DNA of 64,000 nt from Lumnitzera littorea (Eukaryota > Streptophyta > Magnoliopsida > Myrtales > Combretaceae): positions 90,213,936 to 90,277,935 of the forward strand of contig JAMXBB010000001.1 of NCBI GenBank assembly GCA_024138015.1. Reading direction: 5' to 3'. The notes under the pieces are model-generated. The model searched no databases. It was not told the origin of the DNA and was given only the letters and a program-made list of their open reading frames with translations. The position numbers were made by a program, and so were the translations under genes. Numbering within the stretch: position 1 is the stretch's first letter; every line of letters starts with the position of its first letter. Below are positions 35,866 through 47,061 of the stretch, piece after piece.

Positions 35866-36897
35866 CTAAATAACATCCATCCAATCATTTACACCATAGA
35901 AATAGTTCAACCCTGACTTAAAATATTCTAATAAAGTTGTGTAAGCATATAGTTTCAATAAGATCTTAATGATGCAAGAATACCTGTAAATAAACACTAG
36001 CATTATATAGCTTACAGATACAGGGTGCTCTGAAGTCAAAGATGGTTGCTTAACAATTTTCATCATAGTCTGTGGTTCCTCCTCAAATGCAATGGTATGT
36101 ATGTCAACATTAAGATCTTTAAGCTCACCTTTGTAATCCTTCTCATCTGTCTTAGCTTCATGAGTTTCGAGTATATCAACAATATTGAGAAACAAATGTA
36201 CTTTCTCTATAATTTTCGCATCATACTTCTCCTCTTTGGACACATGGTTTGGGCAATGAATTGCAAAATAGCCTAATTACAAGCATTTAAAACATTTCTT
36301 TTTAAGAAACTTCTTTTAGGTGTACGTATCTCTTACCTCAACATTAACACAATTCTATTCCACAATCTCTTCATGATCAGTCCTTTTACAAGGACCTATA
36401 ATCACTTCTAGTTGCCTCAACACATTCGCATAGGAGGTTTCAAGTTTCTTATAGAGAAGATGCTCCTGTTGTTGATGTTCCACTTCTTTTGCCTAATGAA
36501 TAGCTTCGCTTAAGAATTCGCACCCATAAGCACTCAGTTCTCAATCTATCCCATCCCTTAATCTCTTCACAAATCTAGCTATGGTGTAAGTGTAAGTTTC
36601 ATATGAGTACTATCGCTCCACAAAGTATTTGTATTCTCGGACATACTCCTCGGTATACAATTCTCCTTACCTTGGTCTATTAGCAAAACCACTTGCTCTT
36701 AACATGTTGGTTTAAGGATTTGAGGACTTAGAGAAGTGAGTGTAGGTGTGAGTTTCATATGGGTAATATCACTCCACAAAGTATTTGTATTCTCGAGTAT
36801 ACTCCTCAAAATACAAGTCTCCTTGCCTTGGTATATTGGCAAAACCACTTGCTCCTAACATGTTGATTTAAGGATTTGAGGACTTAGAGAAGTGAGG
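35866..36897 (-). pseudogene. Retrotransposon gag remnant
   Basis: On the minus strand a broken frame reads YFEEYTREYKYFVE, then ARFVKRLRDGID, SEAIH and KEVEHQQQEHLLYKK, the usual layout of a plant Ty3/Gypsy Gag capsid C-terminal part. Further on is a CFKC...GYFAIHC zinc knuckle in which the expected His is Tyr and one codon is a stop. At least five in-frame stops are present. The last part (35866-36243) is still open and Glu/Lys-rich. The stretch 36586-36897 is an internal duplication. Capsid proteins of this kind package element RNA; this one is dead. Confidence 0.75.
36586..36897 (-). repeat. Tandem duplication within gag, period 156
   Basis: Two units share CTCCACAAAGTATTTGTATTC, ATTGGCAAAACCACTTGCTC-like and TTTAAGGATTTGAGGACTTAG words, offset by 156 bases. 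That length is a multiple of three, so the copy kept the frame of the gag. Confidence 0.85.
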
Positions 36898-37307
36898 TAA
36901 GGGTTTATGTGGGTATTCAGATGGTGTTTGGATGGATAATGGAGTAGACAGTGTTTAGAGTAATTAATGAATGGATTGGTGGGTTTGAAATGTGTTTAGG
37001 ATCGTGTTTTAGGTTAAAGGTTTATGGTGTATAGGGTGTGTAGGTAAGGGTGTGAGATGAAGAGTTCTTTTGGAAATTTTCACAAACAGTTGGAGGGTTC
37101 CAATAGCTCTTCTCAAAAAACACAATGAAGTTCCACAACAATACCCAAATCTCAACAACAACAAAACAATACAACAATCTACCATACACTACAACGACAA
37201 TATTATCTCAACTTCAATTTTACCATAAATTCAAACAACACAATGCATGGTCATAAAACACTACTATGATAACTTATCAAACACACAACTTCCCATTGTT
37301 GAAACTT

Positions 37308-37321
37308 ATGCTTTGATACTA
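37308..37321 (-). other. Primer-binding site (initiator Met tRNA type)
   Basis: Read on the minus strand, TAGTATCAAAGCAT lies six bases after the LTR end. It matches the common plant motif TGGTATCAGAGC with two changes. This fixes the element's orientation. Confidence 0.65.
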
Positions 37322-37326
37322 AATTA

Positions 37327-38006
37327 TGATATGCCTAATTGAGGGATTAGGTTATCATGCAAAAATCGATTAGATTGTTGATGGACCCTAATTCATAAAA
37401 GTTGGGGTTTTTGGATATTTAGGGAAGGTTTGAATATGAACTTTTCCGAATATGACACAACATAAAAATTAACACTCGCTAGATTAAATGGACAATATGA
37501 TGCATAATCAAATTATCTAGGTTACTCGCCACAAGAGTAGATGAAGAGTTTACACTAAAGAAAAATATTTTATAAAGTGATAATCTCTGTTATAATGGAT
37601 TAGAGACTTTAAATAAACTTTGCAGCCATAATGGCATTTCCATAACAAAATAAAATACCTATAATTAATGCTAAAAGAACTTAATCCCTATTGGCTAATA
37701 AAACTAAATTTTTATTGTCAATAAAATTAAATTTTCATTGGTCAATAAAAATAAAACGATATTGACATTTCCATAACAAAATAAAATATATATAATTAAT
37801 GCTAAAAAAACTTAATTTCTATTGGCTAATAGAACTAAATTTCTATTAATCAATAGAACTAAATTTCCATTGGTCAATAAAAATAAATTATTATTGGCTA
37901 ATTGAACCAATTTCTAATTGACCAATAATAAATCACTAAACAATATTCTAATAGCAATTAAATATAAAAAGAAAATTGATTTACAAAAAGGAACTTGACC
38001 CCTATC
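37327..38006 (-). repeat. 5' LTR of the Gypsy-type element
   Basis: Partner of the LTR at 34347-34993 and, in element orientation, the upstream one, since the primer-binding site adjoins it. Confidence 0.8.
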
Positions 38007-38879
38007 GGAAGAGACATCCAAAGCTTCACAAAAGCCAAAATAGATGAGATCCTACGTAATTTCTTAAAAGATTTCAAAGAAAAATCATTAGAATCCGGTG
38101 GTTAGCCTATATTTCTATCAGCTAATGCTATGTGGAAAGCAGCCATGAATGCCTTCACTAGGCTTCTGTCCAGGAAGTATACAAACATTTGCATCAACTA
38201 TGTATCCGTTGGCTCTGTTTGTACTGATATCAACTACAATAGCAGCTTGTTGAATATGGAAGAAGGTGCCAAAAGTCCAGTACGGCTAGCGCTACTGCCC
38301 GACCGAAGGCTTTCGGTGCTTTTTCTTTATAAGGTAGGAAGAGTCTCCCTTTTGACGGATACATGGAAAACCATATATCAAATTGAAATGAGAAAATCAA
38401 ATATGTTTCTTTTTCCATCGCATGGATGAGATCAGTGACAAGACACAAAAAATGAATTCAAGATTTGTAAGTTTATGGATTGGAATTGTTTCTTCAATGA
38501 AGCACAAAGGTTACCCAAACTTGGGATGTCTCCATGCACAATAACAGTGTCTATGTCAAGAAAGCTTGTTGAATGAGATAGACAGGTTATTGTCGGCGAT
38601 GTGAAAGCTGGTCGGTCGGCTGCCATCTTCCTAGATCATTGGACACACAGGATAAAAGTCAACACCCTATCTAGTGCAGATGAAATTATTTTGATTATTC
38701 AGTTAGTATAATCTCATGTATAAAGGTGAAATTAAGAAAAATGTGAGACTAGCATTATGTTCAATTATAATCAGATTGATTATTTCAATCACAACAGCAC
38801 ACAAGATTAGCCTAGGCCAAGCTATGTTACAATCAGAGAAAATAACAAATGCTATTTCATAAACCCTACAACCCCCATA

Positions 38880-40555
38880 TCATAAAACTCTGGAATCCTT
38901 ATAGCTATTATAACCTTGGAGATCATGCTGCAATAGATATGGTGGCCAAAATGCTGGATGTAATGTATGTTGAATCCCAATGCCAACATGATCATCATCA
39001 ATTGGATTGACGCTTATGAGTTCAGCTGATCGAAGTTTCTTCCTTAACAAAGATGTCAGGTAAACCGAGTCTTAAGCCTTATCCAGTTACAACAATGTGA
39101 TCTTTAGTATCACCTTGCAGGGAAATTGAATCAACACCTGTGTCATCAATAGAATGTGAACAGTGAGTTTTTCATTTTGCCTATGTACTTCTTGGACTTA
39201 TCATCCAATTTAAAATTCTTTAGAACGATGAAAATCATATCTATTTTCATAAAATGTTACTATATTTATAAGTTTAAACTTTTTAAAGAAGAAACCGTTT
39301 GTTGTATTAAATTTATGAAAGTACTTATTTATTCAGGAAAAAGGGCCAATATTATTTGGAATTGCCAATCTTTAAAATCCGACAATTCACACAAAATGTT
39401 GATTTGCCCAATATGGGTTTCCAAATGTGTTTTTGGAGATTTTCTTTGACCTGTCTATCACTGTTTGATTCGCATTTAATTAGTTCTATGTAATGGGCTT
39501 TAATGAATGTCCCGATCCACATGCAAGGCAAACCAGCCAAAGGCAAAGGAGGCCCCACCTCAAAAAAAAAAAAAAAAAAGTATAATTATAAAGAAGGAAT
39601 GTAAGTATTATATATATTTTATAAAATAAATCTTAACATAATTTTAAGTTTGGCCCCTCCGCTGCATGTTTCTGATATTTGAGGAGACACTGAAATATAG
39701 ATACAAAACATACCTATATCTACACTACAAGTGTCGTAGGTTTGATTAATTTGAGAAAGAAGATGAGCATGAAATTTCTATAATGGTATACTCTAGAGGA
39801 GAATAGTACCTTCAATGGTTGCAGCAATCTTCATTGCTTTTGAACTTTTATGAGGGACTTTGACCACAATCCTTTGCTACAAATTGGAGTACAAATTGAC
39901 TTAAATCATTTATAAAAAGATTGTGAATGCACAAGGAACCCAAAAAAATTACAAGAAATGTGTCGAATTAAAGCTAATCCAGCCAATAACGTTTTAAATT
40001 GGAATTCATTCTCATATTATATTCCATGTGTAAAAAAGAATGCCTTTTCGTCGAACTAGTGTAATGTAACTATTAGCATGTTGTGTTTATTGCTCCAAAG
40101 ACTAAGAATGTGTGTTATATGTTCCCGGACGAGCTTATATTCCACGGACGTGGTCCATTTCAGCCTATTATAGCAAAGACCCCATGCTATAATGATTCGG
40201 TTACTCTGTTATAATATCGTTTATCTAAGTCAGGGCAAATTAAAAATTTTCTCTAAAATGTCCTATCATCTATAGGTAGTTCATCCATTAGAGTCGTGAC
40301 ATTGAGGATAACAAGTTTCATGTCCGGCACCAATTTCCTATTTGTAAGTTCCACGTGTCCTAAAATTAATGGAAAGAGCTTTTATGACTCTCAATAAAAT
40401 ATAATAGAAATAGGTGTTGAATGTATAATTTTAAGTGTATCTTCTATTAATATTCTAACACATAAAGATATAGCTTTCCCATATCAACAATCCAAGAGAA
40501 AATATATCAGTTTCTACATATACTCTGTGTTATAAGACATAACACATACCTTCAT
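38880..40555 (-). pseudogene. HMA-domain gene copy, broken
   Basis: Second copy of the gene at 27764-28948 with the same three exons: 40550-40555 (ATG AAG), 39810-39876 and 38880-39137. TATA box, leader, exon 1 and exon 2 are intact, and exon 2 still encodes RIVVKVPHKSSKAMKIA. Exon 3 has a premature TAA (39079-39081, in place of the Glu codon of TGEGLD), a one-base insertion a few bases further on, and two in-frame 12-base deletions. The predicted product would end within the HMA fold. The intact promoter leaves transcription possible. Confidence 0.85.
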
Positions 40556-40678
40556 CCCCACACTTTTGTGTCTTAACACTGAGCCGATGAATCTGGAGTA
40601 CTTTTGTAAATATGGCTTAACCCGATGGACTGACTTTGTATAGGTATGATTCTTATGAAATCTTTGTACAAGCGACGG

Positions 40679-40688
40679 GTATTTATAG
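40679..40688 (-). promoter_or_regulatory. TATA box of the broken HMA copy
   Basis: CTATAAATAC on the minus strand, identical in word and spacing to the functional copy. Confidence 0.5.
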
Positions 40689-41017
40689 TTAGTTTAGGAG
40701 ACAAGACTTCAATGTCATGGGAACGTTGCATGGAAGCATCCATTCGGGACGCTGTTTCGCCGACCATGTAGGAAACTTGAGTCCTTTCCAAATAAAAGAT
40801 TCCACTTTTCATTCCATTTAAATAAAAAATTTGGAAGAGGATCCTTTCAGTCTTGAGGAGTATTAAATATTTGGGTAATTATTATACGTATTCTTTATAT
40901 ACGGTGTTCCTTTTTTTTTTCTTTTTCCAACTACATTACATATTAAAATTTTAAGGAAAGAAAGATCGAACCCAATCTATTATGCTAGAAAATCACTATT
41001 GTTATATATTACTATTT

Positions 41018-41347
41018 GGGAAAATTATAATAAAAGGAATCAACTTTTGAAAATAAATTCAAATAGGATATTAATATTTCAAAAAATTCAAATAAAACAT
41101 CAAGGTTTTATACAATGATTCAAAGAAAAAATCTAACATTTTAAAAAGTCCAAATAAGAAATCAAAACTTCATAAAATGGTTTTATTAATTTTATAGAAT
41201 ATTTACTATGTTATGGTCTTATAATAACCACATCTCCCATTTGAATTATTTTATAAAACATTAATTTTTTATTTAAACTTTTCAAAATATTAATCTCTTA
41301 TTTAAATTTATCCCCAAACTTTAATCTATTTCATTATAATTCTTCCC
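41018..41347. repeat. Fold-back MITE with arms of about 130 bases
   Basis: The left arm GGGAAAATTATAATAAAAGG... and the reverse complement of the right arm (GGGAAGAATTATAATGAAAT...) match almost to the centre, through words such as ATTAATATTT and TTCAAATAAAA. The whole 330 bases could fold into one hairpin. It is absent from block A. A related arm is found at 48175-48260. No exact target duplication was found. Confidence 0.7.
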
Positions 41348-42409
41348 TATTGTTTATACAAGTCTATACGATGAGAATGTTAATAAGTGTCCGAATACTT
41401 GTAAAAACATGTAATTAATGTTTGGATGCACATGTAAAATTTCTTTGAAGGCCCTCCTCATAACGGGGAATCTTATACCATTTCCTTATCGTTTATAAAG
41501 ATGATGCATATTTAATCAGAAAGTATTGGCAACAGAAACTCTTTAGCTTCTCTTTTGGAAAGTTGAAGCTGAAACCCACTTCACGGTTCTTATTTATTAG
41601 CTCATATTTGACACGAGATTTCCAAGAAGATTTTACAAAAGGTAGTTTATAATTGTGATGGAGCATGTTTTGTCTAATGATCTCATTTATACATCAAATA
41701 CTTAAACAAAGTGTTTCAGACAACTAAGCATTACTAAATAAAGTGAGATATATGGTTGTCCCTAAATGATTTCAATTAGTCTCAAGATGTTAAAAGGTAT
41801 TGTATATACTTATATATATATAAAGATGGGTACAGACGATTGTATTTATTTTTTGGTATATCTTTCATTAATGATTTTATACATAAGAAATCGGAGTTTT
41901 GTAAGAAAAGTAGGGCTACCTGTAAGTTATTTCGAGGTATATAATCGATGTTATCGACACTTATTCTTCCTCACCTCTTCATGCAACGTCCACTTCATGC
42001 AACGTCCACGGTGAGTATTGAGTTGTGACAACAACACAACACGGCCATAAAGATGTCAATAGAAAAGATTCACATACTCTGAGATTAAACTCTATGCATT
42101 GAGTAGTGGGAGACTTTCCATGTTTATGTAAATAAATTTATTGGTAATGTCTACTTTTATATTATTGCTGGTTTTTGATATACATTAAAATCTCATAATA
42201 TAATCAAAATTACGAGAAAAGGATAGAATGTCTAGAGTGGGAGTCTTGTGACGCTATATCGCATTTAAACCTATGATTGATCTATGACCTGTTAAGTTCT
42301 AATGCTGACTTTATGTAAACATATAAGATTATTCTAGCTCAAATTTGCATTACAACTTCTTATTAGTAGTATAAGATAGGGTTAGCATCTCGTAATATGT
42401 ATAAATATG

Positions 42410-43590
42410 TTACATTTCATTTCCATATTTAAATAGGTTTATGTTTGCAAAACGTCAACACGTGATACGAACCATTTATTAATAGTATATGAAAACCTCA
42501 ATATAAAATCGATCCATTTTTATAAATATTTTCTGTGTTCAAGTTATACTTATTTATCAATTAAAAAATTACAAATATAAGGAAAAAATGGTGATAGTAA
42601 TATTTAAATTTTACGAATAAGGATAATATAGAATCTTGATATTTAATATAAAATTACAATCTAAGCAAAAATCTTAGTAAAGTAAAGTCTCATTAAATAT
42701 AGAAAATTTAAAATTTTGAGTTATATAACATTATTAAATTAAATAGATATGTTAAAATTCAATGGGTACCAAAGATGCCGACAAAGAGATCAACTATACA
42801 TAACTTCATCCGACAAGCTCTGAAACTGATGAATTGTTGAGCAATTCATGTCTATGAGCCCAAGATTTCTTGTGGTGTCGAAGAGATTTCTTCCAAACAT
42901 AAACAAGGAGAAAAGAGTTCGGCAGCAAACTTTTAAAGACGAATCATATGAAGAACTACAGAAAGAGGTCCAAACATGCCTACAAGGATGAAAAAGGAAA
43001 TAAGTGGAGAAGATTGCCTCCAAAGATCAAATCAGCAAAGAAATGCAAGTGATGAATTGCAAGGATACATAATCCTAGCTAGTACTTGTTCCGATTATTG
43101 ATGTAATTCAAAGCTCTTTATTACTCTTCAAAGAAAGACAAACGAAATACATACATTGGTTTGCAACTTTTGTCTATTTAAACAATGATCCAGCAAGAAA
43201 AATATATAATTAAAATAGTGAATCTTATAGTTTTAATTGAGACATTTGATTTGAGAAGGAGGGATTCGCAATAAAATGTAAATATGGGAAAGGAGAGAGA
43301 TTTGAAAATTAAAAGTATTGACTTATGACTTTTTGTGGTGCGGCTAAAATTTTAAGAGAGTTTGAAAACTATTAAAACTTTAAGCTAATAGGTTTATTAG
43401 TCGAAACCTTGACATATTTATGAAAACTATTTAACAAATAGGTTTATAAAAGGGTTTAGGAGCCACATCAAAATCTAAATATAAATTTGAATAGATTTAG
43501 ATTTGTTTATGTTTCATGTTGATTTTTTTCCATCTACAAACCATTTAAATCATGCCGTATCTTGTTCGAATCTCGCTATTTAAGTCCAAA
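42410..43590. other. Block B-specific insertion with a gene-like scrap
   Basis: Sequence without a match in block A. At about 42874-42993 a plus-strand frame reads VSKRFLPNINKEKRVRQQTF, then DESYEELQKEVQTCLQG and a stop. It is Lys/Glu-rich and less AT-rich than its flanks, which suggests a captured exon piece, but I cannot name the family. The rest is AT-rich. Confidence 0.3.
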
Positions 43591-45358
43591 ATTGCCAACC
43601 AAGTATAAGGACGAGTAAATTTGGACTTTTTAGCATTGTAGACTTATGAAACCTAGCAGGCAAATATTAGTGTAGTTTAACATGATGTAATTGGTTTATG
43701 CATGTAAAAAAGTTGACCTTATTTCATTTCTTTGCAACATACTAGTTATTTAAGTGAGCAAATGAGGTTTTGGCTACACTGCAGTTATAGGAGACAAGTT
43801 TCGGTTTTCAAAGTTCATGTCCTCGGACCCTAATTCCCCAAAAAGATTCAATCGCACTTTTATGTTATTCATCCGTATGGCGTTATAAGATTATTGAAGC
43901 CATCTTCCTAATACTCTAACTCGTGCTATGATTTAAGCCAACAAAAAGAAGTAGTTTTCTTGTAATGGTGTTTTTTCTTTTGGAACCCGCCGAGTACATA
44001 GCTCTCCCATAAGCCCATAACCGTCCTAATTACTTATGCAGGTTAGGCACGGATCGAGACTCATGACGTCATCGGTCCGAGCCAGTTAAGAGATTTCGTG
44101 AGTAATATATTGAGACATAATAATAAATTATTGTATTTGCCCGAAAATGGAGGATGTCGAATGTATTGAACCAATAGATAGGTTATTCTTAGCTTTCGAT
44201 TGTGGGAATTGTGTCTAATGATCAAAAACTAGTACTAAATAAATTATCACTATCATTTATTGTCATTGCCACCACCACCTCTTTTACATCTCACCATCAT
44301 CGCCATTACCACAACTCCACTATTATACCACCATCATCCCTATTGAAATTACATTATTTTTGAGAGAATTGTGTAGATTGCATGGTAGAAAAAATAAATG
44401 TGGTAAAGATAGATTATTCTTTTTTTTTTCTTTTTAAAGAGTAGGCTATAACTCAATAATAATATTTCGAAAGAAATGAGATTAGAAGAAGCCAAAAGTA
44501 GAAACTAAAAAATGCTGTAGAATATAGGTAAGGCTAGCAATTTAGGACACAACTCATAAATCCAAATAGGACATGACTTGATTATAAATGGGTTTATCAA
44601 ACACATTTAAACATGACAAAATTCATGATCGGATTTAGGTTCAACTCACAAACTTATTTATGAACTCAATTATTAAATAAATCATGTAAACATGTCATAG
44701 CATTTAAGAGATAAACCATTTTAATTTTAAAATAACCAAAACCTTGAAAGTTAAAAGAGTATTACTTTCTCTTTGAGACAAGTACATGTCCAAATATCAG
44801 TAATGGTAAGTTTAGAGTTTAGGATTTTATTAATAATGAATGAATAGACGACTTATAAGTAAGTTTACTTTTTACAAATATGTAACAAGATTTTAAGTTA
44901 TTTCATTTGTCATGATGCTTATAATAGTTATTTTATTTAGGAATTTCAATCCTTTAAAACCATTCGAACATTTAGAAGTAACAATAATTTTGAATTAGAG
45001 GCTTAGAGCTATATTTGTAGAAGCAGCAACATATGATGCTAAATAAGGTGTTTTGAGTTATTAGAATACCAATTAATTTCAATATCTTTAAGTTACAAAA
45101 ATTGCACATAATATATTAAGCATATTGATATTTATGGTGGCTTTAGAATCTGCATTTAGTATATAGTCATATTCTTAATTAACACAGTAGTTTATTAAAG
45201 TAAAAAATTATAGAAACTCTTTTATATATAAATGATTGGTTTTGTGGCAAATTTAATATACTAAGTTCTTTTTATAAATATTTCAACACTATTTACTTTT
45301 TATTAATATGATTTTTTTTATATGGAGATCCTCTTATTGTTTTTAGAGAAAATTATTA

Positions 45359-46434
45359 GAGGTGAGCTGGTATAAGGTAGGTAAGGTAAAAAACTGTATC
45401 AATATCCTACCCTATAGGTACAAGTTTCCAACCTTGCTATTCGTACCTTACCCTATATCACTCTAGAACTACTATATACTCTATTCAGGATATAGAGTAT
45501 CTTGTAAAATCTATAAATCATTTTTTTATTTATAAATTTCAATATGTATAGTTTCTACTTATTTTCCTTTCTTTCCATTTTTTTTTCATTTATTTTTATT
45601 TCTAATTATTTTCTTCACCGATCTTTATTATACAAACATATTAATTTTATTGAAATCTCAATCTCACCTTTAAATACTAAATAAATAATTGTAAATTGGA
45701 CTTGTTTGAGAACTAACTTATTTTGACAATAAGAATATTCATAAATTATAAATTACAATCCTTCCATGCGTCACAATTACTAAATCTTTTTCAAACCACA
45801 AACCCTAATCTTGGATAAGAGAAAAAGGTAAAAAGCTACAAGCACTAATCTCAAATAAATCTTAACTTAAACAATATTATATAAATTTGTTACGAGCTAT
45901 TTTGCAAACCTAATACAAAGAAATTATTGTATCAAAAGAAAATGAGTTAATAAAATACCTTATTTAGGTTGCTTTACATATATTATTTTCTTTTTAGTAA
46001 AGTTAGATATAATAAATGAGGAAGATTAAGTAAAAAGAAAATACAACAAAGAAAAAACTAAGGAAAAAGAGATTAATATGAGGATATCAAATTTAATCTA
46101 AGATTTCTCACAGGTTGCATTTTGTTATTTTTTCTTTAAATCCATACAAATGTAATACTACTCTTTTTTATTTATTAATTTTATTTAATTATTATTATAA
46201 GATAAGTATAAGGTACCATAAAACATGTACCATATATATTATATTATACAATATAAGTTACAAGGTAAGTACAGAGTACCCTGACTTAATGCTTATATCT
46301 TATCCTATAAGTAGAAATTATAAAAAATTACTATCTCGAACGTACCTGCGACCTTAAATACCTATCCGAAACTTACCTGATTAAGTAGGATCTGAGTGGA
46401 TACTCTATACAATAAGGTGTCCTACTCACCCTTA
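45359..46434. repeat. TIR element, family 2, nested in family 1 copy B
   Basis: The ends AGAGGTGAGCTGGTATAAGG and (complement) AGGGTGAGTAGGACACCTTA form an imperfect inverted repeat. The right arm is the reverse complement of the left arm of 5350-6110. Copy A of the host element runs through this position without a break, which fixes the insertion limits to within a few bases. Confidence 0.65.
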
Positions 46435-46504
46435 GAATTTACCACTAAGAGTAGTATACAATTGAGACATGGTTCAACATAATATCAAAATGTGAGATAT
46501 AGTT

Positions 46505-46696
46505 AATTAATGTTTAGGTTTGCAATATTTAATCATATTTGACTTTATTAAACCTTTATTGGGTTGTAATTTCATGTAAGCTACTATGATTATATCATTT
46601 CAATTAATGTTTACTTTGCAATATTTAATCATATTTGACTTTATTCAACCTTTATTGAGTTGTAATTTCATATAAACTGTTATGATTATATCATTT
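46505..46696. repeat. Tandem duplication, period 96
   Basis: Two adjacent units with TGCAATATTTAATCATATTT, GACTTTATT and GTAATTTCAT in the same order. Copy A of the host element has only one. Confidence 0.85.
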
Positions 46697-46984
46697 TCAT
46701 TTGCAAAATGTTAATTTTATAATCATCATTTTCCCTATGAATTTATAATTATCTTATAAATTTAGTTACAACTTTATAATAGATAAATGAGTCTAATTTA
46801 GACGTGAAACACATTTGTTAAATAGGTCGGTTTACAGGTCTAAGTTTTCGTACACGACTAATAAACACATTAGGTTTTTAGTTAACATGTTCACAAAATG
46901 AACCCATTTAGACATAGACAAGACACAAGACAGGTTAACACAAATTGTCAGTCCTAATACAAACAGATGAGCTTAACCGTACAT

Positions 46985-47006
46985 TTCTTCTTCTTCTTCT
47001 TCTTCT
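46985..47006. repeat. (TTC)n microsatellite
   Basis: Seven TTC units in an otherwise AT-rich spacer. Confidence 0.85.
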
Positions 47007-47061
47007 GTTTTCCCCTTTTTAATAGAATGCATGATTATATGTTGAGGTAAAAATATAATAT

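Larger units (their letters stand above)
34347..38006 (-). mobile_element. Gag-only Ty3/Gypsy-type LTR retrotransposon
   Basis: Two direct repeats, 34347-34993 and 37327-38006, both start TGATATGCCTAAT and end with CCTATC(A/G), bounding about 2.3 kb. The element runs on the minus strand. Next to its 5' LTR is a primer-binding site like that for initiator Met tRNA, and at the other end a GAGGACAAATCAAAAAAAG polypurine region. The inside has a decayed gag with a zinc-knuckle remnant but no protease, reverse transcriptase, RNase H or integrase. The LTRs differ by many substitutions and several indels, so the insertion is old. It lies within an SDR exon. Flanking target duplication is too decayed to read with certainty. 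Confidence 0.85.
34312..38355 (+). pseudogene. SDR last-exon fragment, split by a retrotransposon (copy 3)
   Basis: Only the equivalent of SDR exon 5 is present, preceded by part of intron 4. The first 35 bases (34312-34346) are cut from the rest (38007-38355) by an LTR retrotransposon. The right part also has an in-frame TAG where the intact copy has Trp of GWP (near 38105) and a one-base insertion near 38322 that shifts the C-terminus. The active-site segment reads NAMWK, so the Tyr-to-Asn change seen in the intact gene predates the duplication. No upstream exon was included in the duplicated block, so this copy could never have made a full enzyme. Confidence 0.88.
34017..44520 (+). repeat. 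Tandem segmental duplication, block B
   Basis: Second copy of 26594-33760, enlarged by an LTR retrotransposon (34347-38006), a fold-back MITE (41018-41347) and a further insertion at about 42410-43590. A 49-base insertion in the SDR intron (about 34211-34259) is also private to this block. Both genes it carries are broken. Confidence 0.85.
44528..46957. repeat. TIR element, family 1, copy B (nested)
   Basis: It starts GGCTAGCAATTTAGGACACA and ends AATTGTCAGTCC, the inverted form of the start. The core aligns with copies A (7419-8661) and C (59566-62540). It is longer than copy A because another TIR element (45359-46434) sits within it and because part of its right half is duplicated in tandem. 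No transposase frame is present. Confidence 0.7.

Noticed and set aside
35866..36243. 125-codon minus-strand frame as an independent gene
   Set aside because: It continues a zinc-knuckle gag remnant between two LTRs and belongs to the retrotransposon.
37081..37300. ACAACA-rich stretch as a minisatellite or CRISPR-like array
   Set aside because: The words are irregular and lie in the leader of the LTR element, next to its primer-binding site; there is no constant repeat and spacer structure.
34340..38012. Exact 5-bp target duplication around the LTR element
   Set aside because: CTAGT on the left and GAAGA on the right do not match. Comparison with the intact exon suggests a decayed duplication, so I do not claim one.
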